Shown: positions 37,834 through 47,437, counted from the first letter of the stretch. The stretch is DNA of 64,000 nucleotides from Saprospiraceae bacterium (GCA_016717145.1 JADKGD010000002.1:124001-188000), one strand, 5' to 3'. Notes: generated by a model not told the origin, from the letters alone. A program made the numbers and translations.

Positions 37834-39078
37834 ATGAAATCATTATTTTCAATCAGGTTAGTTTTTGCAATTATAGCAACAACATTATTATTAACATCGT
37901 GTGGGACTGATGGTACTGACCCTGGTGTCAATGGCCCTAAAGTTGACTTTGTTGCAGGTGCAGGTTTAATAACATCAGACGCATCAGTAAATATAGGAAC
38001 AGACTTTAAGGTCAATCTAGTAGGCTCTAAGACAGATAATGAGCTTAAATCAGTGACTATTCAAGAAGCAGGAACTAAGATTACTTTAGATAGACTAACT
38101 GGCGTTTCCGGCAATCCAGTATTACTGACGGGTAGTAATACGTCATCTTTTGATTTAACAATCACGATTAAAGCACACTCAGACATCTCGTCAAAAACAT
38201 ATAGTTTTATTGTGGAGGATTCTCAAGGGAACAAAACAACTAAGTCAATTTTAATCACTACGCTTGGAACGCCGCCAACAGTAGAACTTGTAATGAGTTC
38301 CGGAAACGTTGACATTGCGCCAAATTCACTGCTTTCTGTACCATTTAAAGTTACGAAAGGCACAAGCAATTTGAAGACAGTAGAAGTGCTCATAGATGAT
38401 ATTAAAGCTACTGATCTAACAAAAATATTAATTGGCGAGACACTTCTTACGCCTTTCGATGCTAATCCTTATACCTTGCCGACTTCTGCAAAAGATAAGT
38501 TCGAAGATAAAATCTTTATTCGGTCGTCTACGACCTCTGGAACATACAAATATACTTTTAAATTTTCTGATGAAAGTGGATTGTCAACTTCAAAAGATTT
38601 AATAGTAAATGTTGGAAATGCAGTAACAATGTTGGAAGGTGTACTGTTAAATCAAGGTGGCCCGGCCGGTCAGGGTGGATTAGATTTGGATACTGGTGCA
38701 AGTACAGGTTCTGCTGATGCAAAAGCTGAAATAAGAGATGAAGGCATTGTAAGCAATACTGATCAGTCATGGAAACAACAAATATCAGGTGTAAATGGGT
38801 CAGAAATTAAATACATTATTAAAGGTATGGGTGGTGTAGCAGAAACATTTAGTTTTGCAAATATTAAATTTACAGAAGAAGTTTCATCTTTATTCGCTAA
38901 TGGTGTGGCTTTCACCCAAAAGAGTTCTGATAATGTGAGATTCGTTTCTAATAAAGTTACAGCAGGGGATGTGTTCTCAGTAAGAATTGGTACAAAATAC
39001 TATCTTTTGCTTGTAAAAGATGTAAAAATTACCACTACTGATAATAAAGATCAATACACTTTTGATGTAAAATTTTAA
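37834..39078 (+). CDS. Lipoprotein with Ig-like domains, function unknown
   Basis: 414 residues. A lipoprotein signal (TTLLLTSC, lipid Cys at about residue 24) is followed by an acidic, Gly-rich start (GTDGTDPGVNG) and beta-rich, Ig/cadherin-like repeats (for example SFDLTITIKAHSDISSKTYS and GTYKYTFKFSDESGLST). The C-terminal third contains LNQGGPAGQGGLDLDTG and ends in a strand-rich region that I cannot assign. Likely exposed at the outer membrane. It has its own promoter-like box and a terminator downstream, so it appears monocistronic. Confidence 0.75.
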   Translation: MKSLFSIRLVFAIIATTLLLTSCGTDGTDPGVNGPKVDFVAGAGLITSDASVNIGTDFKVNLVGSKTDNELKSVTIQEAGTKITLDRLTGVSGNPVLLTGSNTSSFDLTITIKAHSDISSKTYSFIVEDSQGNKTTKSILITTLGTPPTVELVMSSGNVDIAPNSLLSVPFKVTKGTSNLKTVEVLIDDIKATDLTKILIGETLLTPFDANPYTLPTSAKDKFEDKIFIRSSTTSGTYKYTFKFSDESGLSTSKDLIVNVGNAVTMLEGVLLNQGGPAGQGGLDLDTGASTGSADAKAEIRDEGIVSNTDQSWKQQISGVNGSEIKYIIKGMGGVAETFSFANIKFTEEVSSLFANGVAFTQKSSDNVRFVSNKVTAGDVFSVRIGTKYYLLLVKDVKITTTDNKDQYTFDVKF

Positions 39079-39137
39079 TTACATATAGTTTATGTGTCGT
39101 TATAAAATAAGTTGACGAATTATAACTAAAAATATAT

Positions 39138-39171
39138 CCCTGGCATCAATGTAAGTTGTCAGGGATTTTTT
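39138..39171 (+). terminator. Intrinsic terminator after the large lipoprotein gene
   Basis: CCCTGgCA at 39138-39145 pairs with TGtCAGGG at 39157-39164, followed directly by a run of T (39166-39171). Confidence 0.7.
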
Positions 39172-39399
39172 GTAACAATAAAATTATACACAAGTTCCTT
39201 CTTTGGATCCCACAATCTTTCCACAACTTTTTATAAGATATTGGTCCTCTTTCACCCTCGTCCACAACTTGTAGTTTGCACACTAGACTATAATCCTGTT
39301 TATTCCTTCGATTATCTTCTCTAATCTCTTGTTTTCCTGAATAAGTTAACTTATGTGTCAACTTATTCAAGGACTATTCAATAATTAAAAAATAACAAA
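39172..39399. other. Gene-free stretch
   Basis: Between two terminators. A 74-codon open frame on the minus strand (39146-39370) has no family resemblance and overlaps the terminator, so I do not call it a gene. I see nothing else in it. Confidence 0.4.
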
Positions 39400-39428
39400 G
39401 CCCGATAATTAAAATTAATTAACGGGCT
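39400..39428 (-). terminator. Intrinsic terminator after the 51-residue membrane protein gene
   Basis: AGCCCG at 39400-39405 pairs with CGGGCT at 39423-39428; on the minus strand the stem is followed by TTTGTTATTTTTT. The loop is 17 bases. Confidence 0.65.
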
Positions 39429-39511
39429 CTATTATTTGTTTTTAAAAGATATTTATTAACTATTTACCAAAAAAACTTCCAATTTTATATAAAGTAAATC
39501 TTTAAAAGAAT

Positions 39512-39667
39512 TTACATCCATCTCATCCCTTTCACAAAATATGTTAAAAATGGAGGCAACATCACCCAAAACCATTCAGGTTTAATCATAAGAAAAGCCA
39601 CAACACCTCCTAATGATAAAAGTGCATAAATCCAATAAATTCTTGTTGATTCAGAAGAAGAAGTCAT
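39512..39667 (-). CDS. Small membrane protein, 51 residues
   Basis: A short frame from ATG at 39665-39667 to TAA at 39512-39514. It begins MTSSSESTRIYWIYALLSLG, continues with one or two hydrophobic segments (about 10-27 and 31-45, the latter EWFWVMLPPFLTYFVKGM) and ends in RWM. Small proteins with an ExFWVxLP segment of this kind occur in other Bacteroidota as hypothetical genes, as far as I recall. A hairpin terminator on the same strand follows 84 bases downstream, which supports a real transcription unit. Function unknown. Confidence 0.65.
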   Translation of the reverse strand: MTSSSESTRIYWIYALLSLGGVVAFLMIKPEWFWVMLPPFLTYFVKGMRWM

Positions 39668-39778
39668 GTTGTTTATTATTTTTGTAACTTAATAAAACCT
39701 TACCTCATTAAATAAAGGTAATATCGAGCGGCAAATATAACGGATTCTTAGATTAATAAAAAAGATTTTACATTTACT

Positions 39779-40656
39779 TTGACAAATATTAGTAAAAGAT
39801 ACTATGCCAAACTCTTACTTTTTGGAGAGTATACTGTTACCCTGGGTTCCGGTGCTTTGTCTATTCCATATACTAAATATTCAGGCTCTTGGTCTTATTC
39901 TAAAAAAACAATTCCTTCAAGAGATGGCTTATTGAAGCTTTATAATTATCTGGCTTCTCAACATCATTTAAGTAATGAAATCCAATTAGAAGAATTTAAA
40001 AATAATATTCAAAAGGGATTATATTTTGATTCAGATATCCCTTTGGGTTACGGCCTTGGAAGCAGTGGTGCATTGGTAGCAGCTTTTTTAATTCATATTG
40101 TCAGCCTAAATTTAACGATTTAGCATATATAAAAACATTTTTAGGACATCTTGAAGGAGCGTTTCATGGTTCCAGTTCAGGTATGGATCCTTTGGTTTCA
40201 TATTTAAATAAGGCTATTCGTATAGATGTCTCAGGAAACATTCATTTTGAAAACCAAGAAGAACTTTCCTCTTATTTTTTCATTTTGGATACCGGAATCA
40301 GTCGGCAAACTGAGCCATTGGTGAAGTATTTTAAAGAGACCTATCAGAAAGACCACTCTTTCTTTTTAGCAATAGAAAAACTAAAATTTCATAATCAAAA
40401 GTCAATCGATGCAATATTGGTCCAAGATTATTCCACCCTTTGGCTGGAAATGTGCAATATAAGCGACATTCAGTATAATTATATGCAGAAGATGATTCCA
40501 GAGATATATCACTCATTATGGAAGCAGGGTCTTGATTCTGATTATTTCAGATTAAAATTGTGTGGTGCCGGCGGAGGTGGCATGTTGATGGGTATAACCC
40601 TGAATAAAGAAAAACTAATCCAAAGATTTCAAAACTATTCAATTACATTTATTTGA
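39779..40656 (+). CDS. GHMP kinase, mevalonate-kinase-like, frameshifted
   Basis: About 292 residues in two frames. It starts with TTG at 39779 and reads ISKRYYAKLLLFGEYTVTLG, the usual GHMP N-terminal strand. ATP loop: IPLGYGLGSSGALVAA. The frame breaks at the T6 run 40084-40089; one added T turns FLIHIVSLNLTI-stop into FFNSYCQPKFNDLAYIKTFL and runs into GAFHGSSSGMDPLVSYLNKA and the C-terminal loop LKLCGAGGGGMLMG. Together with the diphosphomevalonate decarboxylase at 58 kb, a role in the mevalonate route is plausible; mevalonate versus phosphomevalonate as substrate cannot be decided. The frameshift is probably a sequence error. Confidence 0.8.
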
Positions 40657-40737
40657 TTTACAACAATTGGTATTTAATTTCGTTTTTATATTCAATTAGA
40701 TCTGATGGCTTAATTATTTACAAATAAAAATATGATC

Positions 40738-41094
40738 ATGAAATCGTTAAAAATTTTATCTTTATTTCTACTTTTTGCTTTTACATCAACTTCATGTAGC
40801 AAAGATGACACAAAGGCTCCCGTTATTAATATTACAGAACCTATTGATGGAGCAAAAGTGACAGCAGGTACAAATTTACCAGTTAAAGGTACCATTACTG
40901 ATGATACTGAGTTAAGTGAAATCATAGTGGCTGGAAATAAAATTACGACTTTTACTTCCAAAACCTCTCACACTCTTTCATTAGATCTAATTATTCCTGG
41001 TAATGCCCCCAAAGGTGATACCAATATAGAAATAACTGCCACTGATAAAAATAATAATAAGGCAACAAAAACAATCAAGCTAACCATACAATAA
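40738..41094 (+). CDS. Small lipoprotein with one Ig-like domain
   Basis: 118 residues from ATG at 40738 (another ATG two codons earlier). Lipoprotein signal LLFAFTSTSCSKDD with lipid Cys at about 20 and an acidic export-type tail, followed by one beta-sandwich starting APVINITEPIDGAKVTAG and ending ATKTIKLTIQ, like Bacteroidota Ig-like modules. It lies 81 bases after the GHMP kinase gene. Probably an outer-membrane-anchored surface or periplasmic protein; function unknown. Confidence 0.75.
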   Translation: MKSLKILSLFLLFAFTSTSCSKDDTKAPVINITEPIDGAKVTAGTNLPVKGTITDDTELSEIIVAGNKITTFTSKTSHTLSLDLIIPGNAPKGDTNIEITATDKNNNKATKTIKLTIQ

Positions 41095-41200
41095 ATATTT
41101 ATTTGGGGTTGCTGATTATTTTTTATTCTTTGTTTTACCATTCGTAATCATCCAAAACAATAGGCACATAATAACACCTCATCTCCCTGCCATATTTAGT

Positions 41201-41944
41201 ATGCTACGGGAGGCAGGATTTGCTATAATGTATATTTATAGTGACGAAGATAATTTTGAGATCACAACCAAGACTGACCATAGCCCGCTAACAAAAGCTG
41301 ATACAATTTCCAATGAGCTCATATCGGAGGTTTTGGCAGGAATTTTACCCGATATTCCTTTGATTTCAGAAGAAACAAACTTGGTATCTTATGATATCCG
41401 TAAATCATGGAAATATGTTTGGTTGTTGGATCCACTTGACGGAACAACTGAATTTATAAACAGAACCGACGAATTTAGTATAAACCTTGCCCTGATCAAT
41501 GACGGTATTGCTGAAGTGGGTTTTATATATCTTCCGGTCTTTCAGACTCTGTATTATGCTATTCAAGGATTTGGTGCTTATAAAATAGAAAATGAAATTG
41601 AAACTAAAATAAGTGCTGAACCTTTCAATCCGGAGCAAATTGGATTAAGGGTTGTTGTGAGCCGCCAAGGCATTGATTCTGAAACAAAAAAAATTGTGGA
41701 CCAGCTAAATAATCCTTTGATTTTACCTTTGGGGAGCGCATTAAAATTAATAAGTATTGCACAAGGTGATTCTGATTATTATCCTCGAATGATACACCTT
41801 AAAGAGTGGGATACAGCTGCAGGGCAAGTTATTATTGAAGAAGCCGGTGGATCTCTGGTCGACACTGAAACCGTTTTGCCACTGACATACAATAAAGCAT
41901 CTATGATGAATCCAACATTTATTGCTTCAGGTAAATTAATTTGA
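41201..41944 (+). CDS. cysQ: 3'(2'),5'-bisphosphate nucleotidase
   Basis: 247 residues of the inositol-monophosphatase-like family that hydrolyses 3'-phosphoadenosine 5'-phosphate from sulfate assimilation. Metal site: SEET (about 57), DPLDGTTEFINR (about 77) and EWDTAAGQVIIEEAGG (about 205). The substrate loop KTDHSPLTKAD is CysQ-like. The N-terminus looks slightly short, and the reading frame stays open upstream (HLPAIFS precedes the Met), so the true start may be a non-ATG codon earlier. The glycosyltransferase gene follows after one base. Confidence 0.9.
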   Translation: MLREAGFAIMYIYSDEDNFEITTKTDHSPLTKADTISNELISEVLAGILPDIPLISEETNLVSYDIRKSWKYVWLLDPLDGTTEFINRTDEFSINLALINDGIAEVGFIYLPVFQTLYYAIQGFGAYKIENEIETKISAEPFNPEQIGLRVVVSRQGIDSETKKIVDQLNNPLILPLGSALKLISIAQGDSDYYPRMIHLKEWDTAAGQVIIEEAGGSLVDTETVLPLTYNKASMMNPTFIASGKLI

Positions 41945-41945
41945 A

Positions 41946-42701
41946 ATGACTTCAATATACAGCTCTGTTATTATAGCCAAAAACGAAGCCCATATCATAG
42001 GGAAATCTATACTTGCCTTAAAAGAGATAACTGATGACATCATCGTAGTACTTGATGATACAACCACAGACGATACTGCAAATGTGGCATCCAGGCTTGG
42101 CGCATCTGTCTTTTTGAAAAAATGGGAAGGTTACTCTAATAATAAAAATTTTGGCGCGAGTAAAACTCAAAATGACTGGATTATTTGTGTTGATGCAGAC
42201 GAAATACTTAATTCTGAATTAATATCCAATCTTAAGGCGCTAGACCCTAAAATAACCTCGGTGTATGACATGAATATTCAGACCTACTTTGGTGATTATC
42301 CTGTAAGACATTGTGGTTGGTTTCCGGATTGGAATATTCGTTTGTATAATAAAAATATCATGAAATGGAATACAAATTTTGTCCACGAAAAACTAATCTC
42401 TGATGTTCCATTAATACATGAAAAAATTCCCGGACTTATCGAACACTACAGTTTTATAGATGAGGCCCATATGATTTCAAAATTTGATTATTATGCTAGG
42501 CTCAGAGCAAATGAATGGAGCAAAAATAATCGAAAACCAGCACTTTTAAAAAAGCTATTTGGGCCATCGTTCCGGTTTTTTCGTACATATATCATTAAAC
42601 TTGGCATCCTTGATGGAAAGGTCGGATTTACCATTGCAAAAAATGAATATATACTTAAAAAAAATGAACTTCTCTATTTCAGTAAGCAGCCTTTAAATTA
42701 A
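41946..42701 (+). CDS. Family 2 glycosyltransferase
   Basis: 251 residues, inverting GT-A fold. Nucleotide-binding start VIIAKNEAHIIGKSI, then WIICVDADEILNSELISNL with the DxD-like DADE motif that binds metal and sugar nucleotide. The pattern CGWFPDWNIRLYNK and WNTNFVHEKL is typical of the WaaE/KdtX-like branch of lipopolysaccharide-core beta-1,4-glucosyltransferases. It overlaps the 3' end of the convergent antiporter gene by 4 bases. Sugar and acceptor are not determinable. Confidence 0.88.
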   Translation: MTSIYSSVIIAKNEAHIIGKSILALKEITDDIIVVLDDTTTDDTANVASRLGASVFLKKWEGYSNNKNFGASKTQNDWIICVDADEILNSELISNLKALDPKITSVYDMNIQTYFGDYPVRHCGWFPDWNIRLYNKNIMKWNTNFVHEKLISDVPLIHEKIPGLIEHYSFIDEAHMISKFDYYARLRANEWSKNNRKPALLKKLFGPSFRFFRTYIIKLGILDGKVGFTIAKNEYILKKNELLYFSKQPLN

Positions 42702-44848
42702 TCTTCACCTTTTCCTAATCTGAATATTGTATCTATTCCTTTACCTATTGATTCAATGCCTTTACTTATAGGTCCACGACTTATATCTTCGTAATTTTCT
42801 GATAAATGGTTATAATCATGTTGTTTTGGATAGACGATGATTTTGTTGTTTAAATCAAAATACTTTTCAAGTTTTGCAGGTACATTGTCAAGGGCGTTCG
42901 TGTAAGAAACTGCACCTTTTCTGGATGTAACCAAAACAATCATATCCTCAGAATTTATATTTTTGGATAAAACCAAAATGTCTTCCCATTCAATAAATTC
43001 CTGATAAGAGATGATAACATTTTGTGCCGCTTTTTTTATACTGTTGGCTATAGCTTCCTGGGTTTTAGCATCACCATAGTGAATGATGGGAAGAGACAGT
43101 TCCTGTGCAAGTTTTATGACCTTAAACAACCATGTAGGGAACCCATTCTCTAATTCGACCAATGGAGGCGTAAAAATAATAATCCTCTTGAGTGAAACCA
43201 ATGGTTTATCAAGATGTGTTATAAAAATTGTTTTGTCTGCATTGCTTATAATACCCTCTATTTTTTCTCCAAACAGTTTATCCATTAAATCAGCTTTCTT
43301 GGGCCAACCTATTATAATAATATCTGACATTATTTCTCTCGATGTCCTTGAAATTCCACTAGCAGCATTATGATCAATGGTTGCAATGATGTTAACTTTT
43401 GTTTCAGTTGACGATCCTTGTCTAACAAATTCCTCAAGTTTGTTTTTTGATTTAAGAATATTCATTTCGGCTTCCTTATCATTTGGCACTACACTAAGTA
43501 TTGAAACCGGATTGGGAGAATATTTATCCTTAATAAGCATGGCTAGTTCCAGATGTTTCCCTATATTGTCAATATCAGCTATTGGAAGTAATATGTGTTC
43601 GTTGGAAAATCCATTAGAATTTTCTTTTGGCAAGCTATCTCCTTCTCCTCCTATTATGATTTGTTTTGCTGCTTTTTCAGTAGCAAAAGAGGCCACAACG
43701 CATGTAATTAATATTAAGATAATCGTGCCGTTTAAAATGTTTTCATCCAAAATATTGGCTTTATACCCAACCAATATGATGGCGAGGGTTGCGGCAGCAT
43801 GTGAACTGCTCAATCCGAAAATGAGTTGTCTCTGGGCTTTTGAATATTTGAAAATGATTTGAGCAATAAATGCAGCCAACCATTTGCCAATTAATGCTAC
43901 TATTGTTAAGGTACCTGCTACTATCAATGCTCTGTCACCATTCAGAATAACGCTAACATCAACAATCATCCCAACAGAAATAAGAAAAAAGGGTATAAAT
44001 AGTGCATTTCCGTTAAACTCAATTCTGTTCATAAGTGCTGAAGAGGGCGGAATTAATTTATTTAATGTCAAACCTGCTACAAAGGCCCCTATTATTGGCT
44101 CAACACCGGCAACTTCAGCAAGAAATGCAGCAAAAAATACAATGGATAGCACAAAAATATAGTGAGCGTGTTTTTCACTTTCCAGCTTTCGAAAAAACCA
44201 TCTTGCCAATTTGGGAATAATTAAAAACATTATTGCCGAAAATATTGCCAATGAAATGGTCAATTTAGACCAAAACTCAGCATTCAGGTTACCCACAGAA
44301 TTTCTGGTGATAATGGCAAGTATAATTAAAACTGCTGTGTCTGTTAGAATGGTACCTCCTACCGTAACAGCAACAACCTTGCTCTTTGAAATACCAAATC
44401 TACTCACTATCGGATAAGCTACAAGAGTATGGGTTGCAAACATGCTTGCAGTTAACATACTTGCATTTATATCGTAATCAAGGACATAATAACAAACAGG
44501 ATAACCGATGGCAATTGGTATAAAAAACGTAAGAAAGCCAAAAATGAGGCTATTATTTCGGTTCGCTTTAAACTCATTCATATCGAGTTCCAATCCCGCT
44601 ATAAACATAATGTATAACAATCCTATAGTTGAAAATAAATCTACTGCCGAACTTTTTGCCAATATATTCAAACCATGCGGACCTATGACGACACCGGATA
44701 TAATGAGCCCTATGATACCGGGAATATTAAGCCTTTTTAATAATATTGGTGATAATAAGATAATGAATAATATTAATGAAAATATAAGCACAGGATTGAT
44801 TAACGGCAACTCAAATTCATGAACCAAATGGTCGAAAAAATCATTCAT
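42698..44848 (-). CDS. CPA2 family cation:proton antiporter with universal-stress-like tail
   Basis: 716 residues. Membrane domain about 15-400, with PGIIGLIISGVVIGPHGLN, MFIAGLELDMNEFKANR and VEPIIGAFVAGLTLNKLIP, hallmarks of CPA2 (KefB/NapA-like) exchangers. The C-terminal half (about 415-700) is soluble with two alpha/beta segments (for example HILLPIADIDNIGKHLELA and LKRIIIFTPPLVELENGFP), resembling universal stress protein folds, not a TrkA-N domain. Likely sodium or potassium/proton exchange under regulation by the soluble part. Monocistronic, converging on the glycosyltransferase. Confidence 0.9.
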   Translation of the reverse strand: MNDFFDHLVHEFELPLINPVLIFSLILFIILLSPILLKRLNIPGIIGLIISGVVIGPHGLNILAKSSAVDLFSTIGLLYIMFIAGLELDMNEFKANRNNSLIFGFLTFFIPIAIGYPVCYYVLDYDINASMLTASMFATHTLVAYPIVSRFGISKSKVVAVTVGGTILTDTAVLIILAIITRNSVGNLNAEFWSKLTISLAIFSAIMFLIIPKLARWFFRKLESEKHAHYIFVLSIVFFAAFLAEVAGVEPIIGAFVAGLTLNKLIPPSSALMNRIEFNGNALFIPFFLISVGMIVDVSVILNGDRALIVAGTLTIVALIGKWLAAFIAQIIFKYSKAQRQLIFGLSSSHAAATLAIILVGYKANILDENILNGTIILILITCVVASFATEKAAKQIIIGGEGDSLPKENSNGFSNEHILLPIADIDNIGKHLELAMLIKDKYSPNPVSILSVVPNDKEAEMNILKSKNKLEEFVRQGSSTETKVNIIATIDHNAASGISRTSREIMSDIIIIGWPKKADLMDKLFGEKIEGIISNADKTIFITHLDKPLVSLKRIIIFTPPLVELENGFPTWLFKVIKLAQELSLPIIHYGDAKTQEAIANSIKKAAQNVIISYQEFIEWEDILVLSKNINSEDMIVLVTSRKGAVSYTNALDNVPAKLEKYFDLNNKIIVYPKQHDYNHLSENYEDISRGPISKGIESIGKGIDTIFRLGKGED

Positions 44849-45163
44849 TTTCAGAAGTTTTAATGTAAAGCAATTTATCTATATGTATAAAAGCTTATAT
44901 CGTATTTTAAAAGACATTTTAAAAGTTGCAATGCCACAAAAGTAATGAAAATGTGCTGCAAATAGTATTTGATCGATAAATTGCTGCAAATTACTTTGTA
45001 TGAATCAATCCTAATAAATCCATAGAAATATTAAGCATTAAAAGAAATATTTGTCATTTTTCCGGATGAGAGGAAAAGTATGAGACTAATGGATAAATTA
45101 AATCAAGCATTACCAACTGTTTTTTAGAGCGTGAATTAAAAATCTAATGACAAATATTTTGGC
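44849..45163. other. Gene-free stretch
   Basis: About 315 AT-rich bases between two minus-strand genes. It contains a 10-base direct repeat TGCTGCAAAT at about 44951 and 44981. No open frame, hairpin terminator or RNA gene of note was seen. Confidence 0.4.
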
Positions 45164-45906
45164 TCAATTAAGTAAATTATTATTTTCATCCAACAATCTT
45201 TCAGCTTCAACTCTCATTCTTTCTGCTTCCAGATACTCTCTATATCTTTGCAATTTTGTTTTCTTAAAAGTATCTCTGGGTAGAAAATATTGCCTGACCT
45301 TGTCATCATTGGACCAAGGAGAAATATAATATTCCCTTTCATCTTCTTCAATGACATTCTTTAAAATAAACGCTGTTATAAGTCCAACCAATCCACCAAA
45401 CATGTGGCTTTCCCAGGATATCTCAGGTTGTGCATTAGGGAAGATATTTGTAAACATTCCGGCATAAAGTGTCAAAACGATTAAACCCAGAATGACGGTT
45501 TTTAAATTTTTTTTGAAAATGCCCGTCCAGAAAACAAAAGAAACCAGCCCATATATCATTCCACTTGCACCTATATGATAAGATTCTCTGGCAAATAACC
45601 ATACCAATAAACCAGTACCTATCATTATCATAAAAAAGCTTTTACAGCTACTTTTTTATAAAAAATGACCATTATTGATGTTAATATAAGAAGTGGTGCA
45701 GTATTGGATAATAGGTGATCCCAGTTGGAATGAATAAATGGAGACGCAAAAATACCAATGAGGCCGGAAATTTCACGGGGGTAGATGCCCAAATTTGTCA
45801 GATCAAAATGTAAAAAATAGTCGGCTGACTCAATTATCCATAACAGAACTACGAGTAAAATTGGTAATCTTATTTGGAAAATAAATTCGGATATCTCCTT
45901 TTTCAT
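45164..45906 (-). CDS. Rhomboid family intramembrane serine protease, frameshifted
   Basis: About 247 residues in two frames. The first part has early membrane helices and HSNWDHLLSNTAPL, the His/Asn oxyanion region. The frame breaks at the A6 run 45632-45637; one added base gives KVAVKAFFMIMIGTGLLVWL and continues to the catalytic Ser in HIGASGMIYGLVSF and catalytic His in ESHMFGGLVGLI. A charged C-terminal tail of about 60 residues follows. Since catalytic and oxyanion residues are in different frames, the active enzyme must be one chain. Substrates unknown. The ATGATAATG at the break could in principle restart translation. Confidence 0.85.
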
Positions 45907-45918
45907 GACTTAATTTGA

Positions 45919-46626
45919 TCAAACAAACTTTCGTTTTACTAACTTGATAAATGTTGCTGCTTTTTTATTTTTATTGTCAGCGACCCAATCATATTTATAT
46001 ATGACATGTCTAATCAGATAATGTTTAGCTTCCTCAAAACTTTGACATTTATTTAACTCCGCTAGTGTTTCATTAAAAAATGCCTGATTATTCTCAAAAA
46101 GTTCCTGTTGGGTAAAAATACGTTCATTAATTCCCATAGACTTTGTAAGGTCTTTGATAGGGCTGAATGCAAGCTTATCTGATAGTTCCGTAACTTTTTC
46201 TTCAATAAACAATTCCGCCAAAGACCCTTCGTCTTTAGTCGAGGCTTCATGCCCTTCTTTTATAATAGCTTGCTTAGGTTGTTCTTTTGGTAGAGATGAC
46301 TTCACAGTTTCGGTGAATATGTTCTCTTTTTGTGGGACTAATGTTGGTTCCGCTTGTTTAACCGGGGTTTCCGCCTTTGGTATTTCAAGTTTTTGCTCCT
46401 CAAAATGCTGAACATTGGAAGGCATTGATTTTTCAGTTTTTAAAAAATGTTTATTGTCAGGTTTTGTCGTTACAATCGGCAGATTGTCAAGTGCAATATC
46501 ATAGAGCTCTCTTATATAATTTAATAAAAGGTCTCTTTCCAACGAAGATAACTGACCATCTTCGTTCGCATTGTCGGTAAGAATAGAAATTTTATTGATT
46601 TTTTTGTTAAACCCTGAAATGTCCAT
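45919..46626 (-). CDS. Conserved hypothetical protein
   Basis: 235 residues, soluble. N-terminal helix (about 1-45, LERDLLLNYIRELYDIALDN), long Pro/Glu/Lys-rich linker (about 60-130) and a conserved helical C-terminus about 150-235 with PIKDLTKSMGINERIFTQQE and FNETLAELNKC. A similar C-terminal module with the GIN-R/K-F pattern occurs in many Bacteroidota hypothetical proteins. No enzymatic motif. It ends 12 bases before the rhomboid start, so they may be co-transcribed. Confidence 0.7.
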   Translation of the reverse strand: MDISGFNKKINKISILTDNANEDGQLSSLERDLLLNYIRELYDIALDNLPIVTTKPDNKHFLKTEKSMPSNVQHFEEQKLEIPKAETPVKQAEPTLVPQKENIFTETVKSSLPKEQPKQAIIKEGHEASTKDEGSLAELFIEEKVTELSDKLAFSPIKDLTKSMGINERIFTQQELFENNQAFFNETLAELNKCQSFEEAKHYLIRHVIYKYDWVADNKNKKAATFIKLVKRKFV

Positions 46627-46846
46627 GAAAACATTAATTTTTAATGAAAAATATATATTAATTATTTATAATGTGTACAAATTTTATACCAATTCTTTTT
46701 AAAATGGATATTGCTGCCAATTTTGTCATTTGATATACATTTTGTCAGTGATCGACACTTACAATAACGATGAATTTAAATTTGAGGTGCCAAAATGGTA
46801 TGAATTGTTGATAAAATATTTTTTCTTTGTGTTAAAATAAACAAAG

Positions 46847-47437
46847 ATGTTTTTAGAGCCTGGGTTTAGAAGTCAGCGTAGTGGATGGATAGAAGTCATT
46901 TGTGGCTCAATGTTTTCTGGAAAAACAGAAGAACTTATTCGTAGGCTCAAGCGAGCCCGAATTGCCAATCAGCGTGTGCAGATTTTCAAACCTTCAAAAG
47001 ACACAAGATATGATAAAACTAATGTTGTGTCTCATGATGAAAATGTTATTGATTCATTACCTATCATGCATAGCATTGAAATATTTGATCATGTTAAAGA
47101 CATTAATGTAATTGGTATTGATGAGGCACAGTTTTTTGACGAAAAGTTGCCTGATGTTTGTCAGAAACTAGCTCTTAAAGGTGCTCGGGTTATAGTTGCT
47201 GGTCTGGATATGGATTTTAAAGGGCGACCATTCGGACCGATGCCAAATCTGCTTGCCATATCAGAATATATTACAAAAGTGCATGCCATTTGCCCGCATT
47301 GTGGTAATCTGGCAACACATTCTTACCGATTGAGTAGCGAAACAGACACCGTGGTTTTGGGTGAGAAAGACAAATATGAACCACGTTGCCGCGTATGTTA
47401 TGAAATGGGTAACATTCTGGATCTCAGATTGGTCTAA
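46847..47437 (+). CDS. tdk: Thymidine kinase
   Basis: 196 residues, type II thymidine kinase for salvage of thymidine. P-loop GSMFSGKTEELIRRLKRA (about 22-39), catalytic Glu region GIDEAQFFDE (about 90), lasso loop GLDMDFKGRPFGPM, and a zinc site with CPHCGNLATHSYR and CRVC. Length is normal. The next gene starts about 58 bases later in the same direction. Confidence 0.95.
   Translation: MFLEPGFRSQRSGWIEVICGSMFSGKTEELIRRLKRARIANQRVQIFKPSKDTRYDKTNVVSHDENVIDSLPIMHSIEIFDHVKDINVIGIDEAQFFDEKLPDVCQKLALKGARVIVAGLDMDFKGRPFGPMPNLLAISEYITKVHAICPHCGNLATHSYRLSSETDTVVLGEKDKYEPRCRVCYEMGNILDLRLV

Noticed and set aside
39146..39370. A 74-codon minus-strand open frame after the lipoprotein gene
   Set aside because: It overlaps the terminator hairpin, shows no family resemblance and has odd composition; not a gene.
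43083..44822. Long plus-strand open frames opposite the CPA2 antiporter gene
   Set aside because: They are reverse-strand shadows of a membrane protein gene with clear family motifs.
46790..46846. A promoter -7 box just before tdk (TTTCTTTG)
   Set aside because: It lacks the TA at the first two positions of the consensus, so I did not list it.
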